From Flavobacterium sp. (lineage in GTDB: Bacteria > Bacteroidota > Bacteroidia > Flavobacteriales > Flavobacteriaceae), in assembly GCA_016714905.1 (NCBI GenBank), contig JADKBW010000020.1:1-56084 (forward strand): 56,084 nt of DNA. Direction: 5' to 3'. The position numbers and the translations under genes were made by a program. Under the pieces are notes generated by a model that worked only from the letters and a program-made list of their open reading frames with translations, was not told the DNA's origin and ran no database searches. Of the stretch, positions 29,096-38,652 are shown piece after piece; the stretch's first letter is position 1, and every line of letters begins with the position of its first letter.

Positions 29096-29190
29096 GGCAA
29101 GTCCTACACGACCAGCTCCTGCAAAATCCTCCAGGATGGGAACATAGCAAAGGTATGTGGTTGAGCGGTGCGATGTAGGTCGCTTGCCAT
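29096..29190 (+). ncRNA. ffs: signal recognition particle RNA (4.5S type)
   Basis: About 95 nt that fold as one long hairpin: GGCAAG...CTTGCC close the ends and CCTACACGACC pairs with the GATGTAGGTCG side. The apical part holds the Ffh-binding core (ATCCTCCAGGATGGGAACAT, AGCAAAGG), the Bacteroidota form of the conserved GGAA/AGCA internal loop. With Ffh it targets nascent membrane proteins. It has its own promoter and terminator. Confidence 0.93.
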
Positions 29191-29194
29191 TTTT

Positions 29195-29222
29195 AATCTT
29201 CCTTTATGGAGGATTTTTTTTT
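29195..29222 (+). terminator. terminator of ffs
   Basis: AATCTTCC-tttat-GGAGGATT (one T:G pair) followed by a run of Ts. Confidence 0.8.
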
Positions 29223-29230
29223 GATTTTTT

Positions 29231-29345
29231 TTAGGAGCCGGGAACCTGCTATTCGCTATAGTCCTCACTGCGTTCCGGGCTGCCGCTTCTATCAGGGCTA
29301 GGGTTCTCGGTTGTCGGTTGACAGTTCACGGTTAAGTTCTGGTTA
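29231..29345. repeat. inverted R2 copy plus short GTTGTCGG repeat (R5)
   Basis: R2 in reverse: TAGGAGCCGGGAACCTGC ... CTATCAGGGCTAGGG. Then GGTTGTCGGTTGACAGTTC, repeated at 33575-33593. No gene lies between 29223 and 29506. Confidence 0.6.
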
Positions 29346-29506
29346 AGTAAAAGTGTTCAATCGACAACTATTTTTCACTGGTTCCCTAGAATGTAACCTA
29401 CAACATACAACGTACAACTCAAAACCCACAGCCGACAACAAAAATTATTATCTTTACCCGCAAACAATCTTACAGTCTAATAATCTCAAAATCTTATAGT
29501 CTAAAA

Positions 29507-29905
29507 ATGAAATCAATCGTACTCGTATTCTTATTCATCTCAACACTTTCCTTCGCCCAAACCGACGTGAAGGCGCAATACCAAACTTTTGCCGCAGACT
29601 TTGAAGCGTATAGCAATAATCCTGAAGTCGCTTCGGATAACAATACACTAAAACCTGGCCCATGCGGACAATATAATCTCAAGTTTATGGTCACAGGACA
29701 AGGGGAAAAACAAATGGTTAATACGCCACCAGCTCGCAAATTGTGTTTCGATTTGAACCGCTACGATAAAGCGAAAAACCCAGATATTTCAAAAGAGTGG
29801 GAATACGAAATTAAACCAATTGGAGATCGATTCTATACGATTCGTGCGACTAAAAAAGGAGCGGAAGACAAACAAGAAATGTATTATTACGAACGGAAAA
29901 AGTAA
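29507..29905 (+). CDS. small secreted protein of unknown function
   Basis: 132 residues with signal peptide MKSIVLVFLFISTLSFAQ. The mature part has two cysteines (PGPCGQYNLKF and ARKLCFDLNRYD) that could form a disulfide, and ends basic (QEMYYYERKK). No domain recognised. Single gene between ffs and the SDR gene. Confidence 0.65.
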   Translation: MKSIVLVFLFISTLSFAQTDVKAQYQTFAADFEAYSNNPEVASDNNTLKPGPCGQYNLKFMVTGQGEKQMVNTPPARKLCFDLNRYDKAKNPDISKEWEYEIKPIGDRFYTIRATKKGAEDKQEMYYYERKK

Positions 29906-30006
29906 AAAGAGACAAGAGGCAAGAGACAAGAAACAACTAGAATTATGATTTTTAGAGTCTTTCTTCTTGTATCTTGATTCTTTTATCTAAACCTACAACC
30001 AAAAAC

Positions 30007-30810
30007 ATGAACAAAGTCGTTCTAATAACAGGCGCTTCCTCAGGTATCGGCAAAGCCATCGGCGAGTTCCTTCATCAAAAAGGATTCGTGGTCTATGGCA
30101 CCAGTCGAAATCTGGAGAAAATTACAAACTCCGTTTTTCCTTTGATTACTTTGGATGTAAGAAATTCTGATAGCATTCAAGCTGCCGTGGCGAAAGTCAT
30201 TTCCATTTCAGGTAGATTGGACATACTCATCAACAACGCCGGCATTGGCATTACGGGTCCGTTAGAAGAAATTCCAATGGAAGAAATCAAAGCGAATTTT
30301 GACACAAATTTCTTCGGGCCTATTGCGGTGATGCAAGCTGTTTTGCCACAAATGCGCGAGCAACAAACAGGTTTGATTATCAATATTTCATCCATCGCTG
30401 GTTATATGGGATTGCCCTATCGGAGTATTTATTCGGCTTCGAAAGGCGCGTTGAGTCTAGTTACCGAAGCCTTACGCATGGAAGTAAAATCTTTTGGGAT
30501 TCATATTACCGATGTGGCGCCTGGCGATTTTGCTACGAATATTGCAGCAGGTCGTTTTCATGCGCCGGTAATTAAAGACTCAGCATACGAAAAACCATAC
30601 GCTGCCACTTTACAAATGATGGATGCGCATGTCGATTCTGGAAGCAATCCATTAGAAATGGCGGCAGCGATTTACGCCATTATCCAAAATCCAAATCCAA
30701 AAGTGCATTATAGAGTGGGACTTTTGCTACAGAAGTTTTCGATTGTTTTAAAGAAAATTTTGCCGGATACGGTTTATGAAAGAATGTTGATGAAGCATTA
30801 TAAGCTTTAA
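30007..30810 (+). CDS. short-chain dehydrogenase/reductase
   Basis: 267 residues, classical SDR: cofactor motif TGASSGIGKAIGEFL, NNAGIGITGP, and catalytic Ser-Tyr-Lys as NISSIAGYMG then YSASKGALS. Oxidoreductase on a small alcohol/ketone or lipid; substrate unknown. The basic residue pattern after the first strand (TSRNLEK) suggests NADPH use (inference). Start at 30007 (MNKVVLITGASS), not the upstream ATG at 29974. Confidence 0.93.
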   Translation: MNKVVLITGASSGIGKAIGEFLHQKGFVVYGTSRNLEKITNSVFPLITLDVRNSDSIQAAVAKVISISGRLDILINNAGIGITGPLEEIPMEEIKANFDTNFFGPIAVMQAVLPQMREQQTGLIINISSIAGYMGLPYRSIYSASKGALSLVTEALRMEVKSFGIHITDVAPGDFATNIAAGRFHAPVIKDSAYEKPYAATLQMMDAHVDSGSNPLEMAAAIYAIIQNPNPKVHYRVGLLLQKFSIVLKKILPDTVYERMLMKHYKL

Positions 30811-30889
30811 AAGATTACAGAATTTGACCTAAAAATAAATAAGCGTAACCGAAAAGCTATACGAGTAGGAAATTAAAAAAAAACATTAA

Positions 30890-32077
30890 ATGAAAAAACA
30901 ATTACTTTTTATTGCTATTGCAAGTTTAATTACTACCGTAGCATCTGCGACCGATTTGTATGTTAGAGATTTAGGTGCTGGCGGTGCTTACTCGACGGTA
31001 AGTGCTGCAATTGCTGCGGCTTCTGATGGCGACCGAATTATTATTAAACCTAAAACAACTGGTACTGGTGCTTATGTAGAAAACTTAACGATAAACAAAT
31101 CGCTCACTTTTGTATCGGAAACCATTTATAATAGATATTTTATCAAAGGTACTATAAACATCACACCGCAAGCAGGAAGAGTGGTGACTATCAGTGGCTT
31201 AAGTTCTGGAAATTTTACGATTTATAATGTTACAGTTAGCGGACCAACTATTGGAGGTCGAACCACTTTAAACCTATTAAATTGTGATTTGAATAATGTT
31301 GACAACAGTTCTGCCAACACGACAACGAATATGTCAGGATGTACCGTTGGCGGGTATGTATTCTTCTCGCATGGAAGACTTACTGGTAACAATGCGCAGC
31401 GAATCACTGCGTACAATACTAGTGTTGATACTGTTCTTGCTGCAGATGATATCGAGATTATTGGTAATTTTTCCGCTTTTGTAATTATGAATCAGCAAAG
31501 CAGTTACGGTTTTAAGTTCTTGAATAATTTTACTTCAGGATTTAATATTTTCGCAAGTAAACCGAACAGTTCTAATGAAATTATAAACAATACTATATAT
31601 GAGCCTAACGGAGGAGACATAGCACCAATATATCTGACCGGAAACGGGGATCCAGGTAGTGGCGGAAACGTTGCAATCATGAACAATGCGATTTCTTTTG
31701 TAGTTGTCCAAACCAATGCCTGTATCCAAACCGATGGCATAGCAACAGTAACGGCATCCTATAACGTATCTACAAATGCCTTTCTAACCGAAGGAACAAT
31801 TACCCAAATCAACAATACTGGAGCCGTCAATATGAATTTTGATAATGCGTACTACACGGTTACCGGAGGTAATGTAAATGCCGGAAATCCTGCTTTAATC
31901 TATACCGATTTAGATTTAACCAGAAACGACGCAGGTCATTATGGTGGTTCGAATAGCTGGGAGAATTACTGGCCTGCCGATGGTGGAGGTATGCCACAAG
32001 TAAACTATCTAGTGACTCCAAGAGCAATTTTAAGCACCAGCACTTTGAATGTTTCGGGTTCAGGATATTCTAAATAA
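30890..32077 (+). CDS. secreted beta-helix surface protein
   Basis: 395 residues with signal peptide (MKKQLLFIAIASLITTVASA). The body has the short repeating strands of a right-handed parallel beta-helix (GAYVENLTINKSLTFVSETI; FLNNFTSGFNIFASKPNSSN), as in pectin-lyase-like adhesins, rich in Asn, Ser and Thr. No C-terminal sorting domain is present, unlike its neighbour 17 nt downstream, which has one. They are probably co-transcribed. Function unknown. Confidence 0.7.
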   Translation: MKKQLLFIAIASLITTVASATDLYVRDLGAGGAYSTVSAAIAAASDGDRIIIKPKTTGTGAYVENLTINKSLTFVSETIYNRYFIKGTINITPQAGRVVTISGLSSGNFTIYNVTVSGPTIGGRTTLNLLNCDLNNVDNSSANTTTNMSGCTVGGYVFFSHGRLTGNNAQRITAYNTSVDTVLAADDIEIIGNFSAFVIMNQQSSYGFKFLNNFTSGFNIFASKPNSSNEIINNTIYEPNGGDIAPIYLTGNGDPGSGGNVAIMNNAISFVVVQTNACIQTDGIATVTASYNVSTNAFLTEGTITQINNTGAVNMNFDNAYYTVTGGNVNAGNPALIYTDLDLTRNDAGHYGGSNSWENYWPADGGGMPQVNYLVTPRAILSTSTLNVSGSGYSK

Positions 32078-32094
32078 TTTTAAAAACAATACAG

Positions 32095-32631
32095 ATGAAA
32101 AAATTTATATATACTGCAACGGCGTTCTTAACAGTAGTCGTTTGTTTAGCTCAGAATTCAATAGCACAAGCCGAATATTTTTGGGATACCGATCCGGGCT
32201 TCGGTCTTGCCACACCAGTTTTAGCCACAGATGGTAATTTCAACAACGCCTTTGAACAATTAAACAAAACCGGAATTGATTTGCCACCGTTAGGATTGCA
32301 TGTTTTCAATATTCGAATCAAAGACAATGCAGGCGTTTGGGGACCAGCTTTCAAAAATGTTATTAGTGTGCAGACAACTTTGGGAGTGGCTGATTTTGAT
32401 TTGAAGAATGTAGTAGTATATCCAAATCCCGTAAAAGATATTTTGAACATCAACTTAGAACAAAATATAACCGGTGTTTCGCTTTATAACGTTTTAGGTC
32501 AAGAAATACAGAAGAAATTTTATGATAGTAAAGAAATTACAATTGATGTTTCAAATTTGCTGTCTGGAACTTATTTTGTGAAGGTAACTTCTAACGATGG
32601 CGTGAAAACTTTAAAAGTAATTAAAGAATAA
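32095..32631 (+). CDS. T9SS type A sorting-domain protein
   Basis: 178 residues: signal peptide (TAFLTVVVCLAQNSIAQ), a short 70-residue domain starting EYFWDTDPGFGLATP, then a T9SS type A C-terminal domain with VVVYPNPVKDILNI, VSLYNVLGQEI, LLSGTYFVKV and the ending TLKVIKE. It is secreted through the type IX system of Bacteroidota. EYFWDTDPG is common at the start of Flavobacteria T9SS repeats. The passenger is unusually small. Confidence 0.88.
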   Translation: MKKFIYTATAFLTVVVCLAQNSIAQAEYFWDTDPGFGLATPVLATDGNFNNAFEQLNKTGIDLPPLGLHVFNIRIKDNAGVWGPAFKNVISVQTTLGVADFDLKNVVVYPNPVKDILNINLEQNITGVSLYNVLGQEIQKKFYDSKEITIDVSNLLSGTYFVKVTSNDGVKTLKVIKE

Positions 32632-32652
32632 AAACTATAATTTTCAATTTAT

Positions 32653-32687
32653 AAATCCCAAATTCGACAAGAGTTTGGGATTTTTTT
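32653..32687 (+). terminator. terminator of the beta-helix/T9SS operon
   Basis: AAATCCCAAATTC and AGTTTGGGATTT form the stem, followed by Ts. Confidence 0.85.
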
Positions 32688-32777
32688 ATGGATTATTAGG
32701 TCATTCGCGTAAGGATTATAATAATCTCCGGAACTTAGAAACTCAGGTCGTCGTATCTTAAAAATAAGTTGTAATTT

Positions 32778-32905
32778 TACGGTCGCGTTAGGGATAGTAG
32801 CAAGTACCGTGTACTGCGGATAGCCCGATCCGGAGTTTACGGAGGGAAACGCCCAATCGATTAAACATATCAACGATTAAACAAATTAACGAATCCACAA
32901 ATAAA
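32778..32905. repeat. GCGTTAGGGAT...AACGCCC repeat followed by TTTAATCG-type repeat
   Basis: GCGTTAGGGATAGTAGC ... GCGGATAGCCCGATCC ... GGGAAACGCCC is related to 18180-18292. It is followed by CAATCGATTAAAC and related R4 units. Confidence 0.55.
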
Positions 32906-32914
32906 CAGTATCCT

Positions 32915-33571
32915 ATGAAATTTTTTATTGACACCGCCAACTTAAACGAAATCAAAGAAGCACAATCGCTCGGAATTTTAGATGGCGTTACTACGAATCC
33001 GTCATTGATGGCGAAAGAAGGCATCACGGGCAAGAATAATATTTTGAAACATTATGTGGATATCTGCAACATCGTGGATGGCGATGTGAGTGCTGAGGTT
33101 ATTGCAACTGATTTTGACGGAATGGTTCGTGAAGGCGAAGAATTGTCGGAATTGCATGAGCAAATCGTTGTAAAATTGCCAATGACAAAAGATGGTGTGA
33201 AAGCCTGTAAATACTTTTCTGACAAAGGAATTCGAACCAATGTGACGTTGGTGTTTTCTGCAGGTCAAGCCTTGTTAGCAGCAAAAGCAGGTGCGACGTA
33301 CGTGTCTCCATTTATTGGTCGATTGGATGATATTTCTACCGATGGTTTGATTTTGATTGAGGAAATTCGTTTGATTTATGACAACTACGGATTTGAAACC
33401 GAAATTCTAGCAGCGTCAGTGCGTCATACGATGCATATCGTCAATTGCGCTAAATTGGGCGCTGATGTCATGACAGGTCCACTTTCTGCGATTTTAGGAT
33501 TGTTAAAGCATCCGTTGACAGATAATGGATTGGCGCAGTTTCTAGCGGATTACGCGAAGGGAAACCAGTAG
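32915..33571 (+). CDS. transaldolase (short, fructose-6-phosphate aldolase-like)
   Basis: 218-residue TIM barrel starting MKFFIDTANLNEIKEAQSLG, with GVTTNPSLMAKEG, the Schiff-base lysine strand VVKLPMTKDGVKACKYF, and VTLVFSAGQALLAAKAGATY. It moves a dihydroxyacetone unit between sugar phosphates in the pentose phosphate pathway. Members of this short family act either as transaldolase (tal) or as fructose-6-phosphate aldolase (fsa); the sequence alone does not decide. Confidence 0.93.
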   Translation: MKFFIDTANLNEIKEAQSLGILDGVTTNPSLMAKEGITGKNNILKHYVDICNIVDGDVSAEVIATDFDGMVREGEELSELHEQIVVKLPMTKDGVKACKYFSDKGIRTNVTLVFSAGQALLAAKAGATYVSPFIGRLDDISTDGLILIEEIRLIYDNYGFETEILAASVRHTMHIVNCAKLGADVMTGPLSAILGLLKHPLTDNGLAQFLADYAKGNQ

Positions 33572-33615
33572 AGGGTTGTCGGTTGACAGTTCTCAGTTAG
33601 ATGAAAATAAAATAG

Positions 33616-33645
33616 AAAAAGCGGTTTCAGATTGGAACCGCTTTT
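33616..33645 (+). terminator. terminator of the transaldolase gene
   Basis: AAAAAGCGGTT and AACCGCTTTT stem with 7-8 nt loop; T-rich right side and A-rich left side. Confidence 0.85.
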
Positions 33646-33698
33646 CTTATTAAGTGCTGAAATTTCTTGTCTCTTGTTCTATTTTCTTTTATCTAAAT

Positions 33699-35099
33699 TT
33701 ACAACTCTTTCTCAAAATTGACGTCGAACAAATTCGTAAAGGCATTTTTAATCGCGCCATTTTGATCGAGAACAATCGTACGGTGTACTTTCATAATCGC
33801 CCACTTGGCTTTAAGATCTTCGAAATTGGTACAACGATATTCGGTAATTCCGGGGTAATTCATATGCGTCAGTTTGTCCTTCCACACATCTTGATCTTTG
33901 TCAAGGTTGATACCGATAAATTGGTAGTCAGGGTGTTTTGCTTTTAAAGCCTGTATTTTTTTATGAGCAGCAATTAGATGAGAAAGAGGTTTTTCGTCCA
34001 AAGGAAAATAACTGTTTTCTTCTTTAAAAATCATTAGAGGATATTAAATGGTTGTTTATCTACTAAATCTACTTTCTGGTAATTCATTTCCAACCTTTAG
34101 TAATTGAATAGCATTTCCAATTTTTAATATTTCATTTTTCTTGCTTTTATCGGTTGAAAATTTATGATAGATATCAAGAAATTTTTGATTGTTAATCATG
34201 TTTTGATCTTCAAGCAAGTAGGTGAAAGCGATGTTATTAAGAATGGTATTTTTAACCATTTCGTTTTTTATCAATGTGTCCGCAATATTAAGCTTGTTGA
34301 TGTTTGTTTTTAAAGCTAAGTCAATATCCGAAAAATGATTGTGATAATTGATAGACCCCGTATTGTTTAACATATTTGACAGGTACATCACATAGGGTGA
34401 AAAATTAGCCAAGTCAGAACTGTTAAAATCAATATTTTTTCTGAAATCATAATAATTGTTTGGTAAATTATCTAAAATATCAACTCCTGTTCGAGCCTTG
34501 TGAATTACAGGATACAATTCTTTTTTGGAGTAATAGTGAAAATCTAGAGCACTTTTAGCATACATATCAAATTCATCGCTCCATTTTAATTCTTCTTTTT
34601 TAGTAGTGTAGAATTTCTTTGCCAATTTATAAGTAGAATCAATATTTTTATTGAATTTGGGAATATCATAATCAAACACTTCAAATAAATTGCTTTTATC
34701 ATGTTCGTTTTTAAGGTACAATTCCATTAAGAAATTATTTTTTTCATCGCCTCTACCACAAAAAACAATGGATTCATCAAAATCTTTAGAATTAATATGT
34801 ACCATGATGCTATCATTTTTATCGAAGTACACATATTGATATTCGGGCTCGTTCTTAAAGGTGTATAAACCTGGAGATAAGGAGTCAAACTTTACAAAAA
34901 ACCGATTGTTTTCGTCAATCTCAATAGTATCAATAACATCTGAATTTTTACAAAACAATACATATGGACTGGTGGGATTAGTTACTTCTCCACCAAAATA
35001 AGCAGTATAATCATCGCTTTTAAATTCATTTTTACATGAACTTAAAAGAAAGGCAAGAATGATAGCAATTATCGCGGAAAGTTGCTTAATAATCAACAT
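33699..35099 (-). CDS. TlpA-like thioredoxin-fold lipoprotein, several frameshifts
   Basis: N-terminal lipoprotein signal (LAFLLSSCKNEF), a large all-beta/helical domain, then a C-terminal thioredoxin-like domain. The frame breaks at about 34056 after KVGNELPES; alternative frames read KVDLVDKQ, then KKTVIFLWTKN, then HLIAAHKKIQALKAKHPDYQ and IGINLDKDQDVWKDKL, so at least three indels are needed. Where TlpA has WCxxC, the family member here has WTKN, so it cannot be a dithiol reductase. Possibly a periplasmic binding or structural thioredoxin-fold protein. Either a decaying gene or poor sequence. Confidence 0.65.
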
Positions 35100-35221
35100 G
35101 TTTAAAATTACTATAGTCTACAAAAATATTTAGTTCAAATCAAAATTTCTGTTAATGCATAGTTAAATAAACCACATTGTGAAATCAAGTGCTACTTCGC
35201 TTGTAACTGCAGTATTTTTTC

Positions 35222-35229
35222 TACTTTTG
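35222..35229 (+). promoter_or_regulatory. promoter of the ABC-F gene (TACTTTTG with TTG upstream)
   Basis: TACTTTTG fits TAnnTTTG; TTG at 35201-35203 is at about the -33 position. The leader to the ATG at 35256 is about 20 nt. Confidence 0.6.
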
Positions 35230-35255
35230 CAAAAAAAAATAAAAATCAGAATTTC

Positions 35256-36871
35256 ATGTTAACAGTTAATAATTTATCAGTTCAGTTTGGCAAAAGAGTT
35301 TTATTTGACGAGGTAAATACAACCTTTACCCACGGAAATATATATGGAGTGATTGGAGCTAATGGAGCTGGGAAATCAACTTTTCTTAAAATAATATCGG
35401 GAGATATAGATCCAACCTCTGGAAACATTCACTTGGAACCAGGAAAACGAATGTCGGTTTTAAACCAAAATCACAATATGTTCGATGAACATACTGTTCT
35501 AGAAACGGTTATGATGGGGAATAAGATTTTGTTTGCTGTGAAAAAAGAAATGGACGAACTCTATTTGGATTATAATGATGAAAATGCCGATAGAATAGGG
35601 GAGTTACAAGTTCAGTTTGAAGAAATGAACGGTTGGAATGCTGATTCTGATGCTGCAGCTTTGTTATCGAATTTGGGAATATCAGAGGATAATCATTATA
35701 CCTTGATGGCGGATTTAGATAGTAAACTCAAAGTTAGAGTTCTCTTAGCACAAGCTCTTTTTGGCAATCCAGATGTGTTAATCATGGACGAACCTACCAA
35801 TGATTTGGACTTTGAAACTATAGCATGGTTAGAAAATTTCTTAGCAAATTATGACAATACTGTAATTGTAGTGTCACACGACCGTCACTTTTTAGATGCT
35901 GTTTGTACGCATATTTCAGATATAGATTTTGGAAAAATAAACCATTATTCTGGTAACTATACATTTTGGTATGAGTCGAGTCAATTAGCAGCTAAGCAAA
36001 GAGCACAACAGAATAAAAAAGCCGAGGAAAAGAAACAAGAATTAGAAGAATTTATTCGTCGTTTTAGTGCCAATGTTGCAAAATCGAAACAAGCAACTTC
36101 TCGAAAAAAGATGATTAGCAAATTGAACATTGCAGAAATTAAACCTTCAAGCCGACGTTATCCTGCCATCATTTTTGATCAGGAACGTGAAGCTGGAGAC
36201 CAAATATTGAATGTTGAAAATTTAAGTGCTTCCATTGATGGAGAAACATTGTTTACCAATGTAGATTTGAATATGGCCAAAGGAGATAAAATTGTTTTAT
36301 TTTCAAGAGATTCGCGTGCTACAACAGCTTTTATGAAATTTTAAACGGAAATAAAAAACCAGATTCAGGAGCTTATGATTGGGGGATTACTACTAATCAA
36401 GCTTATTTGCCAGTTGATAATCATTCTTTTTTTGAAAATGATTATTCATTAGTGGATTGGTTGCGTCAATGGGCAAAAACGGAAGAAGAGCGTGAAGAGG
36501 TTAATATTCGAGGATTTTTAGGAAAGATGATTTTTTCGGGAGAAGAAGCTTTGAAAACCTGCCGAGTTTTATCAGGTGGAGAAAAGGTAAGATGCATGTT
36601 ATCACGAATGATGATGGAACGCGCAAATGTCTTAATGCTAGATGAGCCAACCAATCATTTGGATTTGGAATCGATTACCGCATTCAATAATTCATTGAAG
36701 AATTTCAAAGGTTCCGTTATCTTTACAACCCATGATCATGAGTTTGCTCAGACTGTAGGTAATAGAGTTGTCGAATTAACTCCAAAAGGTGTAATCGACA
36801 GGTATATGACTTTTGATGACTATTTAGATGATGAAAAAGTTCAAGAACTAAGAACTAAAATGTATTCTTAA
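35256..36871 (+). CDS. ABC-F family ATPase, one frameshift
   Basis: Soluble twin-ATPase protein of about 538 residues acting on the ribosome rather than transporting. First domain: Walker A GANGAGKSTFLK, Walker B VLIMDEPTNDLDFE, then a charged linker (AQQNKKAEEKKQELEEFIRR). The second domain starts at ILNVENLSASIDGE and has signature LSGGEKVRCMLSR and MLDEPTNHLDLES. The frame is lost at a T-run (36329-36332) that needs one more T: the join reads ATTAFYEILNGNKKPDSG. The second Walker A reads VLFSRDSRATT, degenerate compared with GxxGxGKS; that is seen in some members of this YbiT-like subgroup. Confidence 0.88.
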
Positions 36872-36897
36872 ATTTTTGCCCAATATTTTTTATAGCT

Positions 36898-36935
36898 TCA
36901 AATTTTTCAGGATGTTATTATTCTGAAAAATTTGA
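36898..36935. repeat. 13-bp inverted repeat between ABC-F and pyrR
   Basis: TCAAATTTTTCAG and CTGAAAAATTTGA are perfect complements separated by 12 nt. No T-tract follows, so it is not a classic terminator. It lies ~130 nt before pyrR. Confidence 0.6.
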
Positions 36936-37064
36936 TAGTGGTGAATTTATATAGAGAGGTATTCTTTTACAGAAGCTTTTTATTTATTAGATGTAAAACA
37001 ATTAAAAAAAATATACTTCAAACACCAATTTTTTGTACTTTTACAACCCAAACACTACTCCGCT

Positions 37065-37619
37065 ATGAGTCAAAAGATATTGCTCACCTCTAATGAGGTC
37101 AATATTATACTACACCGTTTGGCCTGTCAATTGATAGAAAACCATCATGATTTTTCTCAAACGGTATTGGTTGGAATTCAGCCAAGAGGAATTTTTTTGG
37201 CGGAGCGTCTCAAAAAAATCGTACAGCAAGAGTACAATATTCAAGAAATTGCTCTAGGGTATCTGGATATCACTTTCTTTAGAGATGATTTTCGAAGAAC
37301 AGACAAACCATTAGAAGCTAATCAAACTAAAATTGATTTTGTCGTAGAGAATAAGAAAGTCATTTTTATTGACGATGTTTGGTACACAGGAAGGAGTATT
37401 AGATCGGCTCTGACAGCCATTCAATCTTTTGGTCGACCTTCAGAAATTGAATTGTTAGTTTTGATTGATAGACGTTTTAGTCGTCATTTACCCATACAGC
37501 CCGATTATTACGGCAGGCAGGTAGATGCTATAAATAATGAAAAAGTAAAAGTAAGCTGGAAAGAAAATGAAGGTGAAGACGGAGTTTTTTTAATTAACAG
37601 TAATCATCAAAATAAAGAA
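37065..37619 (+). CDS. pyrR: PyrR-like phosphoribosyltransferase
   Basis: PRTase fold of the PyrR/uracil phosphoribosyltransferase type: GIQPRGIFLAERL near the start and the PRPP loop VIFIDDVWYTGRSIRSAL. About 179-185 residues are expected. In some bacteria PyrR also controls pyr operons by binding RNA; no attenuator is visible here. The reading frame has no stop before the pyrB ATG at 37620 and runs through it in frame (...NSNHQNKE then MGELSVNHL). A stop exists in a neighbouring frame (TAA at 37605-37617 region), so an indel probably hides the true end. Confidence 0.88.
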
Positions 37620-38547
37620 ATGGGCGAGTTAAGCGTAAATCATTTATTAGGAATAAAATATATCAACCGAACCGGATATAGAACTCATTTTTGAAACTGC
37701 CGACCATTTTAAAGAAGTAATTAATAGACCTATAAAGAAAGTACCTTCTTTACGAGACATTACCATAGCCAATATATTCTTCGAAAATAGTACAAGAACA
37801 AAACTTTCATTTGAATTAGCCCAAAAACGATTGTCTGCAGATGTGATTAGCTTTTCAGCTGCACAATCATCAGTAAAAAAAGGCGAAACACTTATTGATA
37901 CTGTAAACAACATTCTTTCAATGAAAGTAGATATGGTAGTTATGCGCCATGCAAATCCTGGAGCGGCACATTTTTTATCACAAAATGTCAAAGCATGTAT
38001 TATTAATGCTGGTGATGGAGCGCATGAACATCCAACTCAGGCGTTACTTGACAGTTATACTATTAGAGAAAAATTGGGCGAGCTAGCTGGGAAAAAAGTG
38101 ATCATAGTGGGTGATATTCTCCATTCTAGAGTCGCATTGTCCAATATATATGCATTGCAAATGCAAGGTGCAAAGGTGAAAGTATGTGGGCCAAAAACAC
38201 TTATTCCAAGATATATAGAGTCATTAGGTGTTAGTGTTGAGCCTAATTTAAAGAAAGCATTAGAATGGTGCGATGTAGCTAACATGCTTCGGGTGCAAAA
38301 TGAAAGAATGGATGTAAATTATTTTCCCTCAACTCGAGAATATGCTCAGCAGTATGGGGTTACGAAGAATCTATTAGACTCATTGCACAAAGAAATTATA
38401 ATTATGCATCCAGGTCCCATTAACAGAGGAGTAGAGATTACTAGTGATGTTGCCGATTCAAACCAATCAGTTATTTTGAATCAAGTAGAAAATGGGGTGG
38501 CCATTCGTATGGCAGTGATTTATCTTTTGGCTTCAAAAATTCAATAA
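37620..38547 (+). CDS. pyrB: aspartate carbamoyltransferase catalytic chain, one frameshift
   Basis: Condenses carbamoyl phosphate and aspartate in pyrimidine synthesis. Restored start MGELSVNHLLGIKYIN, then the carbamoyl-phosphate loop FENSTRTKLSFELA, followed by HEHPTQALLDSY and MHPGPINRGVEI. An extra C near 37667 (AACCGAACC for AACGAACC) breaks the frame; the joined reading is INEPDIELIFETADHF. Restored length is about 309 residues, normal. With pyrE at 2.5 kb this gives three pyrimidine genes in the window, though not in one operon. Confidence 0.93.
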
Positions 38548-38652
38548 ATTATTTTTCATTATTCAATTTTTCTGTAAAATAATCGTAAATTAGCTACAGT
38601 TATTTCGCATGTGATTTATTCCAATTTTAACAAATTCAATATACATTCCAAC

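Noticed and set aside
29096..29190. tRNA-like or 6S RNA
   Set aside because: The single long hairpin and the GGAACATAGCAA core fit SRP RNA; no acceptor or anticodon arms.
30890..32631. One T9SS gene split by a frameshift
   Set aside because: The second reading has its own signal peptide and start, and the first ends without the usual frame overlap. They are better explained as two adjacent genes.
36871..37065. PyrR-type attenuator before pyrR
   Set aside because: The inverted repeat lacks a T-tract and no alternative antiterminator pairing is visible.
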